Assembly (NCBI GenBank): GCA_046347155.1
Contig: JAXMGT010000001.1
Span: 1 to 64,000, forward strand
Direction: 5' to 3'
Source of the DNA: RPQJ01 sp046347155
GTDB lineage: Bacteria > Pseudomonadota > Gammaproteobacteria > Steroidobacterales > Steroidobacteraceae
Length of the DNA stretch: 64,000 nucleotides
The notes beneath the pieces were generated by a model. That model saw only the letters and a list, made by a program, of their open reading frames with translations, ran no database searches and had not been told where the DNA came from. The position numbers and the translations under genes are program-made. Each line of letters starts with the position of its first letter. Within the stretch, counting starts at the first letter, position 1. Below, piece after piece: positions 44,344 through 51,733 of the stretch.

Positions 44344-45153
44344 ATGCGTACCCGACTCCACGAGTGGCTGGATGCGGTGCTTGAAGCACCCGGTATCGGC
44401 GACCTGCGTAAACGCCGCTTCGACGCCGATTTCCGCCGCGGTCATCATGGAAATTCCTGCCGTGGCGTTTACGCGACCTATGCGCAGGCCGCTGCGGCAG
44501 CGCCGAATACGCTTCCACTGGGATATGACCACGAGAGTGCAGCCTCGATGTACCGGGACCGCCTCGACCGGGTCTACCCGAGCGACTACGCGGTGCTGCA
44601 CTGGATGGAAGAGGCGTTCAAGGACGGCGCGACCCGGATATTCGATCTAGGCGGCCACGTCGGCGTCGGCTATTACGCGTACCAGAATTACCTGAAGTAT
44701 CCACCGGGCCTGCAGTGGCAGCTGTTCGACATGCCCGCCGTACTCGAGTCTGCAAAGGAGCTTGCGCGGGAGCGTGACCACTTGCGCGCACTGGTGACTA
44801 CCGGTCGCGTTGAGGATGCGGCCGGCGCCGACGTCCTGTTCAGCTCTGGCTGCCTCCAGTACCGGGAGGACAGTCTCCCCGAACTGCTTGGGAGGCTCTC
44901 GCCGCTGCCGCGTCGGATCATCCTCAACCTGATTCCGCTGCATCCGGAACTGGAGTTCTGGACCGTACAGTCGATTGGAACGGCGTTCTGTCCCTATCGA
45001 ATCCAGCGTCGATCGACGTTCTTCCAGGGTCTGGAGCGTGTCGGCTACGAAGTCCTGGACGTTTGGGAAAATGCCGAGAAGCGATGCTTCGTAGCCTTCG
45101 AACCCGGTCACAGCTTTACCGGCTACACGGGCGCCGCACTCAAGTTGCGCTGA
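44344..45153 (+). CDS. TIGR04325-like methyltransferase within a repeat-bounded insert
   Basis: The 269-residue product from ATG 44344 has a strong Shine-Dalgarno GGAGG about five bases upstream. It contains a SAM-type motif FDLGGHVGVGYYAYQNYL, the acidic FDMPAVLESAKELA, DVLFSSGCLQYREDSLPELL and RRIILNLIPLHP, resembling the TIGR04325 family of putative methyltransferases found in surface-polysaccharide clusters. The gene uses more A/T-ending codons than its neighbours, and no polysaccharide genes surround it, suggesting lateral acquisition. It is flanked by perfect 39-bp repeats about 1 kb apart. The substrate is unknown. Confidence 0.75.
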   Translation: MRTRLHEWLDAVLEAPGIGDLRKRRFDADFRRGHHGNSCRGVYATYAQAAAAAPNTLPLGYDHESAASMYRDRLDRVYPSDYAVLHWMEEAFKDGATRIFDLGGHVGVGYYAYQNYLKYPPGLQWQLFDMPAVLESAKELARERDHLRALVTTGRVEDAAGADVLFSSGCLQYREDSLPELLGRLSPLPRRIILNLIPLHPELEFWTVQSIGTAFCPYRIQRRSTFFQGLERVGYEVLDVWENAEKRCFVAFEPGHSFTGYTGAALKLR

Positions 45154-45167
45154 TTCCGATTGGCCCT

Positions 45168-45206
45168 CCGGCCGGCCCGTTCCGGGGTCAGTATGGGCCT
45201 TCCACG
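45168..45206. repeat. 39-bp direct repeat, right copy
   Basis: Identical to 44146-44184 at all 39 bases, offset 1022 bases. Its right half forms the last codons and stop of the VOC gene at 45188 (minus strand, ending VEGPY). The left copy therefore looks like a duplicated gene end, as produced by site-specific insertion or unequal recombination. Confidence 0.9.
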
Positions 45207-45574
45207 AGCCTCTCGGAAATCCACCAGAGGTTGCCCCACGCGTCGCGGACACCGCCCTGGCGGTCGCCGTAGGGCATGTCCGCGACGCTCATGACCGGCT
45301 CGGCGCCCGCCGCCACGGCCCGGGCCATCGCGGCGTCCGCGTTCGCGACGTACAGGTAGTACGAGCCCGGCATCGCCGGGAACCGCGCACTTGCCTCACT
45401 CACCATCACGGTCGAGGTGCCGAGCCGCACCTGCGCGTTCGCGATGCGCACGCCGTCGAGGTGACGGAGGATCTCCTCGCCGTCGAGGCCGTGGACGAGG
45501 AACCCGAGGAAGCCCGCCGCATCCTCGACGAAGAAATACGGGGTGACGGTGTTGAATCCTGGGGGCATGCGCAT
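45188..45574 (-). CDS. VOC family protein (PhnB-like)
   Basis: The 128-residue product starts MRMPPGFNTVTPYFFVEDAA and has the PhnB-type glyoxalase fold, with YYLYVANADAAMARAVAAGA and GDRQGGVRDAWGNLWWISE near the end. It ends SERLVEGPY. The final residues are encoded by the right copy of the 39-bp repeat, so this C-terminus may have been altered by or may have been the target of the insertion next door. Substrate unknown. Confidence 0.85.
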   Translation of the reverse strand: MRMPPGFNTVTPYFFVEDAAGFLGFLVHGLDGEEILRHLDGVRIANAQVRLGTSTVMVSEASARFPAMPGSYYLYVANADAAMARAVAAGAEPVMSVADMPYGDRQGGVRDAWGNLWWISERLVEGPY

Positions 45575-45599
45575 CGGTGTCCTCCCGGCGGCGTCGGTG

Positions 45600-47000
45600 T
45601 CAGTCGGCGCCCGGACGCCGGCGCCGCGCGATGGCCGCCGCGAGCAGCGACGCGACGGCGCCCACGCAGAGCCACGCGAACCAGTCGCCGTGGCGCGTGT
45701 AGAACGTCGGACCGGGACCGGGCGGCAGACCGGCCACGAGCAGCGGGTCGGCGGGGCTCGAGTCCTCGGCGACGATGCGACCGTAGCCGTCGCTCAGCGT
45801 CACGAGGCCCTGTTGCGCAGACCGCGCGATCGAATAGCCGTTCTCGACGCCGCGCACGACCGCCATGCGACCGTGCATGCGCCCGTCCGCGACGAAGTCC
45901 CAGGCGGGCACGGCCAGGTAGCGCACCCCGAGTCGCCCGTACTCGCGCATCGTGGCCGGGAAGTCGAGGTCCTTGCAGATCGCGACGCCCCAGCGTGCGC
46001 CGGCCGCGTCGAAGGCGACGCTGCGATCACCCCGGCCGTAGCGGGACTCGAACCCGGGCACGCGGTGACGCTTCTCGTACTCCGCCGCCACGCGGCCGTC
46101 CGGCCCGATCACGACGGCAACGTTGCGCCGCGGGTTCGTGCCGATCCGGTTGAGGCCGGCGACGACGGTCACCGAATTCGCGCGCGCGGCCGCGGCCAGT
46201 TCCGACACCACGGCATCGCCGGTGTCGCCGGCGACCGCGATCGGCTTCTCGGGCAGCACGACGACCTGCGCACCCCGGTCGGCCAGCGTCGCGATCCGGG
46301 TGGCGTAGCCGTTCGCCCGCGCGACGGCCGTCGCGCGATCGGGCATGAACGCGGCGTCCGGCAGGCCCTGGTCGGCGGCGGCGAGCCCGACCGTGACGGC
46401 CGGCGAGGGCGCGGCGTCCGCGAGACGCAGCGTGCCCCAGCCGACGACTGCGAGCACGAGCGCGACGGCCGGAAGCAGCGGACGCATCGAACGATCGCGC
46501 CAGCAGAGTGCGGCCGACGCCGGCACCAGCGCGAGCACGAACGCGATGCCCCAGAGCCCGGCCACCGACGCGAGCTGCAGCACCGGCAGCACGTCCACCT
46601 GCGTGTAGGCCGAACCGAGCGCGGTCCCGTTCGGGGAGACGAGCGAGTACAGGAATTCCAGCGACGTCACAGCGGCCGCGTACGCGCAGGCCGCGGCCCA
46701 CGCCGGCAACCGTGCCGCGCAGCAGCGGAGCACGAGCACGGCGAGCCCGAAGATGAGCCCGGACGGCAGCCCGAACACCGCGGCAATCGGGCCGTAGGCG
46801 CGCGTGAGGCCGAGGCCGCCGAGCAGGCCCGCGGCGAACGCGACGCAGAACGCCGTGCGCGCCCGCGCGTCGAGTGCGATGACCAGCACCGGGAGCGGTG
46901 CCACCCAGGCGAGCGGCCAGGCCGTGCCGAGCCCGGAGGAGGCGCCGAAGCCGAGCGCGGTGAGCCCGATCGCGAGCAGCGCGCGCGCGACGCCGCTCAT
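45600..47000 (-). CDS. Apolipoprotein N-acyltransferase-like nitrilase-superfamily membrane protein
   Basis: The 466-residue product has an N-terminal membrane half with about six segments (GLGTAWPLAWVAPLPVLVIA, AAVFGLPSGLIFGLAVLVLR and more), a nitrilase-like domain (about 205-430), and a final membrane anchor (WLCVGAVASLLAAAIA). The Glu-Lys-Cys triad is visible in VVLPEKPIAV, YEKRHRVPG and VAICKDLDFP. This is the Lnt architecture, which acylates lipoproteins, but it is shorter than typical Lnt (about 500-520) and not beside ybeX/ybeY. It may be a paralogue. It overlaps the NTF2-like gene by 4 bases. Confidence 0.72.
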   Translation of the reverse strand: MSGVARALLAIGLTALGFGASSGLGTAWPLAWVAPLPVLVIALDARARTAFCVAFAAGLLGGLGLTRAYGPIAAVFGLPSGLIFGLAVLVLRCCAARLPAWAAACAYAAAVTSLEFLYSLVSPNGTALGSAYTQVDVLPVLQLASVAGLWGIAFVLALVPASAALCWRDRSMRPLLPAVALVLAVVGWGTLRLADAAPSPAVTVGLAAADQGLPDAAFMPDRATAVARANGYATRIATLADRGAQVVVLPEKPIAVAGDTGDAVVSELAAAARANSVTVVAGLNRIGTNPRRNVAVVIGPDGRVAAEYEKRHRVPGFESRYGRGDRSVAFDAAGARWGVAICKDLDFPATMREYGRLGVRYLAVPAWDFVADGRMHGRMAVVRGVENGYSIARSAQQGLVTLSDGYGRIVAEDSSPADPLLVAGLPPGPGPTFYTRHGDWFAWLCVGAVASLLAAAIARRRRPGAD

Positions 47001-47401
47001 GCCTTGCGCGCGACCCCGAGCGCTTCGCCCATCTTCTGGTGGATCAGGTTCACGGCCTTGAGCGGTCGCAGCATCACCTTGAAGTCGACGATGCGTCCCT
47101 CGTCGTTCCAGCGGATCATGTCCACGCCGTTCACCACGATCCCGTCGAGCTCGAGCTGGAACTCGAGCACGGCGTCGCGCTCGCCCGCCACCTCACGCAC
47201 GTAGCGGAACGATTCACCGGAGAAGACCTGCATCGCCGCGTACAGGTACGCATAGGTGAGCTGGCGCCCGCGCTGCGGCGTGTGCACGACCGGCGAGTGG
47301 AACGTCGCATCGTCGTCGAGCAGGTTCCAGAGCGCCTTCTCGTCGCGCTCGCGGACGACGCGGTGCCATTGCTCGACGACGGGGCTGGCGCTCATGGTCA
47401 C
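46997..47401 (-). CDS. NTF2-like (SnoaL-type) protein
   Basis: The 134-residue product has the NTF2-like alpha+beta barrel pattern: VVEQWHRVVRERDEKALWNLLDDDATFHSPVV, a central beta sheet, and VNGVDMIRWNDEGRIVDFKVMLRPLKAV. Such domains bind small hydrophobic ligands or act as isomerases; here function is unknown. Its stop overlaps the Lnt-like gene start (ATGA), so both are co-expressed. An ATG two codons later is also possible. Confidence 0.83.
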   Translation of the reverse strand: MTMSASPVVEQWHRVVRERDEKALWNLLDDDATFHSPVVHTPQRGRQLTYAYLYAAMQVFSGESFRYVREVAGERDAVLEFQLELDGIVVNGVDMIRWNDEGRIVDFKVMLRPLKAVNLIHQKMGEALGVARKA

Positions 47402-47435
47402 CTCGGTCTACGGATGCGGCACGCGCCGCAGGCGG

Positions 47436-47846
47436 TCAGCGGCGCCGGCGCGCGGTCCGGCGCGGCGGGTTCCTGACCTTGCTGTGGTCGAGCCGGTGGA
47501 ACCTGCGGTTGTCGTCCGAGTCCACGATGACGATCTTCGGGTCGAGGCCCGGCAGCTCGGCGGGCTCGAGCCAGGCCTCGCCGAGCACGATGATCTTGTC
47601 GCCCGCCTGGAAGTGGCGCGCCGGCGGGCCGTTCAGCTCGATCCGGCCGCTGCCGCGGCGGGCCGCGATCACGTAGGTCTGCCAGAACGTGCCGTTCGAG
47701 ACGTTCGTGATGTTCACGTACTGGTACGGGTGCAGGTCCGCGGCCTCGAGCAGCGCGCGGTCGATCGTGATCGAGCCGACGTAGTTCAGGTCCGCGCGCG
47801 TCACGGTCGCGCGGTGGATCTTCGACTTGCAGGCGCGGATCAGCAT
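47436..47846 (-). CDS. panD: Aspartate 1-decarboxylase
   Basis: PanD makes beta-alanine for pantothenate/CoA synthesis. It self-cleaves to create a pyruvoyl group. The product from ATG 47846 is 136 residues and begins MLIRACKSKIHRATVTRADL, with the Gly24-Ser25 cleavage site in NYVGSITID. NGPPARHFQAGDKIIVLG is also conserved. A basic C-terminal tail follows. A longer in-frame reading upstream (start 47993) overlaps pyrD and is rejected. No panB/panC nearby. Confidence 0.93.
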   Translation of the reverse strand: MLIRACKSKIHRATVTRADLNYVGSITIDRALLEAADLHPYQYVNITNVSNGTFWQTYVIAARRGSGRIELNGPPARHFQAGDKIIVLGEAWLEPAELPGLDPKIVIVDSDDNRRFHRLDHSKVRNPPRRTARRRR

Positions 47847-47872
47847 CTGGTGGCTCCCCCGGTGCCGCGCGC

Positions 47873-48853
47873 TCAGCAGGCGCAGGCCTCGACCTTGCGG
47901 GCCGGCCGCTCGAGCGAGCCGGTGAGCGCGCCCACCGACGCGAACCCGTTCGCGGCGAGGTAGGCGGCGATCCCGTCGTTGATCTTCGTGCACACGAGCG
48001 GGTCGTAGAAGAGCGCGGTGCCGACGCCGACCGTCGTCGCACCGGCGATCAGGAACTCGAGCGCGTCCTGCGCGCTGGTGATGCCGCCCTGGCCGATGAT
48101 CGGGATCCCGAGCGGTCGCGCGACCTCGGCGACCTGCATCACCTTCAGGAGCGCGATCGGCTTGATCGCGGGGCCCGAGAGCCCGCCCTGCACGTTGCCG
48201 ATCACCGGGCGCCGCGTCTTCACGTCGACCGCCATGCCCATCATCGTGTTGATGACGGAGAGGCCGTCACTGCCCGCGTCGATGCAGACGCGCGCGCTCT
48301 CGCGGATGTCCGTCTGGTTCGGGGAGAGCTTCGTGATCAGCGGCTTCTTCGTCACCGCGCGGCAGGCGGCCACGACGCGCGCCGACATCTCGGGCACGTT
48401 GCCGAACTGCACGCCGCCTTCCTTGACGTTCGGGCAGGAGATGTTGATCTCGATCGCGTCGATCGGGGAGTCGTCGAAGCGGCGCGTGACCCGCACGTAC
48501 TCGTCGATCGTCGAGCCGCAGACGTTGGCGATGAAACGCGTCTCGCCGAAGTCGAGCGTCGGCAGGATCCGGTCCACGACGTGGTCGACGCCCGGGTTCT
48601 GCAGTCCGATCGCGTTCAGCATCCCCATCGGCGTCTCGTAGACGCGGTGGGCCGGGTTGCCGAGCCGCGGCTCGCCGGTCGTGCCCTTGAGCACGATCGC
48701 GCCGACGTGCTCGTTCGAGAATCCCTCGACCCGGGTGTACTCCTCGCCGAAACCGACGCACCCCGACAGCAGCACGATCGGCGATGCGAGGCGCAGGCCG
48801 CAGACGTCGACGGCCAGCGAGGCGGGCAGTGGCGGGACAGGCATGGCGGCCAT
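47873..48853 (-). CDS. pyrD: Dihydroorotate dehydrogenase, class 1B-like
   Basis: PyrD oxidises dihydroorotate in pyrimidine synthesis. The 326-residue product has ASPIVLLSGCVGFGEEYTRV, GLQNPGVD, and the class 1 catalytic cysteine in INISCPNVKEGG (C140), followed by GLSVINTMMGMAVD and GQGGITSAQDALEFLIAGA. Cys (not Ser) and the absence of a membrane helix mark the soluble class 1 type. Class 1B normally partners with PyrK, which is not adjacent. Most gammaproteobacteria use the membrane class 2 enzyme, so this is noteworthy. The ATG three codons in is an alternative start. Confidence 0.9.
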   Translation of the reverse strand: MAAMPVPPLPASLAVDVCGLRLASPIVLLSGCVGFGEEYTRVEGFSNEHVGAIVLKGTTGEPRLGNPAHRVYETPMGMLNAIGLQNPGVDHVVDRILPTLDFGETRFIANVCGSTIDEYVRVTRRFDDSPIDAIEINISCPNVKEGGVQFGNVPEMSARVVAACRAVTKKPLITKLSPNQTDIRESARVCIDAGSDGLSVINTMMGMAVDVKTRRPVIGNVQGGLSGPAIKPIALLKVMQVAEVARPLGIPIIGQGGITSAQDALEFLIAGATTVGVGTALFYDPLVCTKINDGIAAYLAANGFASVGALTGSLERPARKVEACAC

Positions 48854-48880
48854 TTTACGCGGAACGGCCGCCCGGCGGCC

Positions 48881-49306
48881 TCAGCTCGAGATGAAGCGTT
48901 CGAGGTGGCGGATCGTCTCGGCCTGGTCCTCGATGACGGCCCGCACGCAGTCGCCGATCGAGATCATGCCGACCATCCGGCCGCCGTCGACGACCGGCAG
49001 GTGGCGGATCCGGTGCTCGGTCATGAGTTCCATGCAGTGCTGCACCGTCGCGTCCGGCGCCACGGTCCTGACCGGCGAGGACATGATCTGGGACACGGCC
49101 GTCCCGGCCGAGGACCGGCCGAGCAGCACGACCTTGCGGGCGTAGTCGCGCTCCGAGACGATCCCGACCAGCTCACCGTCGCGCAGCACGGGCAGCGCGC
49201 CGACGTGCCGGTCGGCCATGATCTGGATCGCCTCGAGCACGGGATCGTCTGCGCCGATGGACCAGACGTCCGGGCCCTTGTGCGAGAGCAGCTGGCCGAC
49301 GCGCAT
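48881..49306 (-). CDS. Tandem CBS-domain protein
   Basis: The 141-residue product consists of two CBS motifs: MRVGQLLSHKGPDVWSIGAD...ALPVLRDGELVGIVSERDYARKV and MSSPVRTVAPDATVQHCMEL...HLPVVDGGRMVGMISIGDCVR. CBS pairs bind adenine nucleotides or similar ligands and act as regulatory modules. A short acidic and aromatic tail follows (HLERFISS). No catalytic domain is fused, so it may act on another protein or as a stress-related single-module protein. Function unknown. Confidence 0.88.
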   Translation of the reverse strand: MRVGQLLSHKGPDVWSIGADDPVLEAIQIMADRHVGALPVLRDGELVGIVSERDYARKVVLLGRSSAGTAVSQIMSSPVRTVAPDATVQHCMELMTEHRIRHLPVVDGGRMVGMISIGDCVRAVIEDQAETIRHLERFISS

Positions 49307-49378
49307 GTTGGTCTCCCCCCGGAGTGGTCGGCTGATTCTAATCCCGGGCGCGGGGGGGTGCGCCAGCCGGCGCCGCCG

Positions 49379-50413
49379 TCAGGCGGTCTCGGCGCGGATC
49401 GGCCGCTTCATCAGGGCCGCGAGCGCCTCCTGCACCGAGATGCCCTCGTAAAGCACCCGGTAGATCTGCTCGCAGATGGGCAGTTCGACGCCGTGGCGGG
49501 CGGCGACCGCGTGGACGGCCCGGGCGGCCAGCACGCCCTCGACGACCTGGCCGATCTCGGCCTGCGCCTGATCGAGCGTGCGGCCCGAGGCGAGCAGCAT
49601 CCCGCAGCGGCGGTTGCGTGACTGGTTGTCCGTGCAGGTGAGCACCAGGTCCCCGAGCCCGGCGAGGCCGGTGAAGGTCTCGGCCTTGGCCCCGAGCGCG
49701 AGCCCGAGGCGGACCATCTCGTTCAGGCCGCGCGTGATCAGCGCGACGCGGGTGTTGGCGCCATAGCCGAGCCCGTCCGAGGCGCCGGCCCCGAGCGCCA
49801 GCACGTTCTTGACGGCCCCGCCGACCTCGACGCCCACCATGTCGCTCGAGGCGTAGGCCCGGAAGTTCTCGCCGCTGATGCCGGCGGCGAGTTCGAGCGC
49901 GTAGGCCGGGTCGCGCGAGGCGACCGTCATCGCGCTCGGCAGCCCGGCGCCTACTTCCTTCGCGAACGTCGGCCCCGAGAGCACCGCAGTCGGCACGCCG
50001 CGGCCGAGCACCTCGTCGGCCACGTCGTGCGGCAGCAGGCCGGTCGCGATCTCGAAGCCCTTGGTCGCCCAGGCGACGCGCTGCCCGGGGCGCAGCAGCG
50101 GCTTCAGGCGCGTGAGCACCTCGCGGAACGCGTGGCTCGGGACCACGATCAGCAGCTGGTCGGCCTCGGCAACCGCGCGCTCGAAGTCGTGCTCGATCTC
50201 GACCCGGTCGGGCAGTCGCACGCCCGGCAGGTAGCGGGCGTTCACCCGGTCGCGGGTCATCGCGACCAGTTCGTCGGTCTCGATGCCCCAGAGGATCGTG
50301 CGGTGGCCGGTGCGGCCGAGGTGCACGGCGAGCGCCGTGCCCCACGACCCGGAACCCAGCACCGCCACCGCGGGCTTGTGCACGGGCGTCACGGGCGCGG
50401 GGGTGTTCGCCAC
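49379..50413 (-). CDS. gpsA: Glycerol-3-phosphate dehydrogenase [NAD(P)+]
   Basis: GpsA reduces dihydroxyacetone phosphate to sn-glycerol 3-phosphate for phospholipid synthesis. The 344-residue product has the nucleotide motif VLGSGSWGTALAVHLG, ATKGFE, LSGPTFAKEVGAGLPSA and the catalytic lysine in GGAVKNVLALGAGASDG, plus ETFTGLAGLGDLVLTC. It follows secB in the same direction (13-base gap), the standard rhodanese-grxC-secB-gpsA order of gammaproteobacteria. Confidence 0.95.
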   Translation of the reverse strand: MANTPAPVTPVHKPAVAVLGSGSWGTALAVHLGRTGHRTILWGIETDELVAMTRDRVNARYLPGVRLPDRVEIEHDFERAVAEADQLLIVVPSHAFREVLTRLKPLLRPGQRVAWATKGFEIATGLLPHDVADEVLGRGVPTAVLSGPTFAKEVGAGLPSAMTVASRDPAYALELAAGISGENFRAYASSDMVGVEVGGAVKNVLALGAGASDGLGYGANTRVALITRGLNEMVRLGLALGAKAETFTGLAGLGDLVLTCTDNQSRNRRCGMLLASGRTLDQAQAEIGQVVEGVLAARAVHAVAARHGVELPICEQIYRVLYEGISVQEALAALMKRPIRAETA

Positions 50414-50426
50414 GCGGGCGGTGTCC

Positions 50427-50903
50427 TCAGTTGACCGCGGCGGGCTGCTGCGCCTGCTGGGCGGCCCGCGCGTGCAGGCCCTCGAACGTGAGGAGCGGCA
50501 GCAGGAACGGCGGGAAGCCGCCCTTGGTCACGAGCTCCGACACCGTCGAGCGCGCGAACGAGAGCAGGTAGTTCGGCGCGGCGATCGTGAGCACGTTGCC
50601 CACGTCGGTCGCGGAGAGGTTGCGGATCGTGAAGGCGCCGGCCTGCTGCAGCTCGAGCAGCCACACGACCTTGTCGCCGAACTTCGCCTCGAGGTTCACC
50701 TGCAGCACGACCTCGTGCAGGTCCTGCCCGATCGCCGAGGCGCGCGTCGCGAGGTTCAGGTTGACCGAAGGGGCGCCCTCGGCCGACTGCATGAACGGCC
50801 CGTTCGGCGCCTCGAACGAGACGTCCTTGATGTAGATGGCCTGCGGATTCACGAACGGCGCGTTCGGATCGACGGCCGGGGCTTGGGAGTTGGGCTCGGT
50901 CAT
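50427..50903 (-). CDS. secB: Protein-export chaperone SecB
   Basis: SecB is a tetrameric chaperone that keeps preproteins unfolded for SecA. The 158-residue product contains IYIKDVSFEAPNGPF, NLNLATRASAIG, VVLQVNLEAKFGDKVVWLLE, and FTIRNLSATDVGNVLTIAAPNYLLSFAR with TKGGFPPFLLPLLTFEGL, all typical. It lies between grxC and gpsA. Confidence 0.95.
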   Translation of the reverse strand: MTEPNSQAPAVDPNAPFVNPQAIYIKDVSFEAPNGPFMQSAEGAPSVNLNLATRASAIGQDLHEVVLQVNLEAKFGDKVVWLLELQQAGAFTIRNLSATDVGNVLTIAAPNYLLSFARSTVSELVTKGGFPPFLLPLLTFEGLHARAAQQAQQPAAVN

Positions 50904-50949
50904 GGTCTGGTCCTGTGGAATAGCCTGTGTGGATCGGTATCCCGGGCCG

Positions 50950-51216
50950 TCAGGCGCGGCCGAGGATCGCGTCGAGTTCGCCGGAGCGGTCGAGCGCGTA
51001 GAGTTCGTCGAATCCGCCCACGTGGCGGTCGCCGATGAAGATCTGCGGGACGGTGCGGCGCCCGTTGCTGCGGGCGAGCATGCGCTCCCGTTCGGCCGGG
51101 TCCTCGTCGACCTTGACCTCTCGGAACGCGATGCCCTTGCGCTCGAGCAGCGCGCGCGCCCGGACGCAGTAGCCGCACCAGGCGGTGGAGTACATCACGA
51201 CGTCGCCGGCACTCAT
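50950..51216 (-). CDS. grxC: Glutaredoxin (GrxC type)
   Basis: The 88-residue product from ATG 51216 has the dithiol active site WCGYC (the family more often has CPYC), then VKVDEDPAERERML, the GSH-binding RTVPQIFIGDRHVGGFDELYAL. It reduces disulfides using glutathione. The upstream in-frame extension overlaps the rhodanese gene and is rejected. Position between a rhodanese and secB matches the conserved cluster. Confidence 0.92.
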   Translation of the reverse strand: MSAGDVVMYSTAWCGYCVRARALLERKGIAFREVKVDEDPAERERMLARSNGRRTVPQIFIGDRHVGGFDELYALDRSGELDAILGRA

Positions 51217-51221
51217 CGCGC

Positions 51222-51647
51222 TCACCGGCCTTTCACGAGCGGCAGGTTCTCGGTGCGCCAGGCGCCGAGGCCGCCGCGCAGGTTCAGCACGTTCGTGAAA
51301 CCCTGCGCCTTGAGCACGCGGGCGGCGGCGCCGGAGCGGGCGCCGGATTCGCAGCACACGATGACCGGCTTGTCGCGGTACTTCTTCAGGCTCTCGCCGG
51401 CCCCGGCGACCTGGTCCTGCGGCAGGTGCCGGGCGTCGATCACGTGGCCGGACTCGAACTCCTCGCGGGACCGGACGTCGACGAGCAGCGCGCCCTGGTT
51501 CATGAGCCGCACGGCGTCGATCGGGCCCACCGAGGTGCCGCCGCCGCGGGCGCGGCTCATCTCGTAGGCCAGCACGGCCAGCGCGAGCACGACGGTGCCC
51601 CCGACGAGGAACGGGTGCCGGGCAGCGTATTCGAGGAGTCGGTCCAT
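51222..51647 (-). CDS. Rhodanese-like domain protein, membrane anchored
   Basis: The 141-residue product has an N-terminal membrane anchor (FLVGGTVVLALAVLAYEM) and a single rhodanese domain with LVDVRSREEFESGHV and the active-site cysteine in VIVCCESGARSGAAARVL. It matches the YibN-type protein found upstream of grxC-secB-gpsA. It probably handles sulfur transfer at the inner membrane, although the substrate is unknown. It is divergent from envC. Confidence 0.9.
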   Translation of the reverse strand: MDRLLEYAARHPFLVGGTVVLALAVLAYEMSRARGGGTSVGPIDAVRLMNQGALLVDVRSREEFESGHVIDARHLPQDQVAGAGESLKKYRDKPVIVCCESGARSGAAARVLKAQGFTNVLNLRGGLGAWRTENLPLVKGR

Positions 51648-51733
51648 GGTCCGGGTGGCTAAAAAGGGTCGCGGATTATAGCAGCCCCGCTAGACTTGCC
51701 GGCTGGAACCGGCCGCCTGGCCCCCCTAACAGC

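Noticed and set aside
44124..45187. Insertion sequence or integron cassette around the methyltransferase gene
   Set aside because: No transposase or integrase, no terminal inverted repeats and no attC-like folded site could be recognised; only the direct repeats support an insertion.
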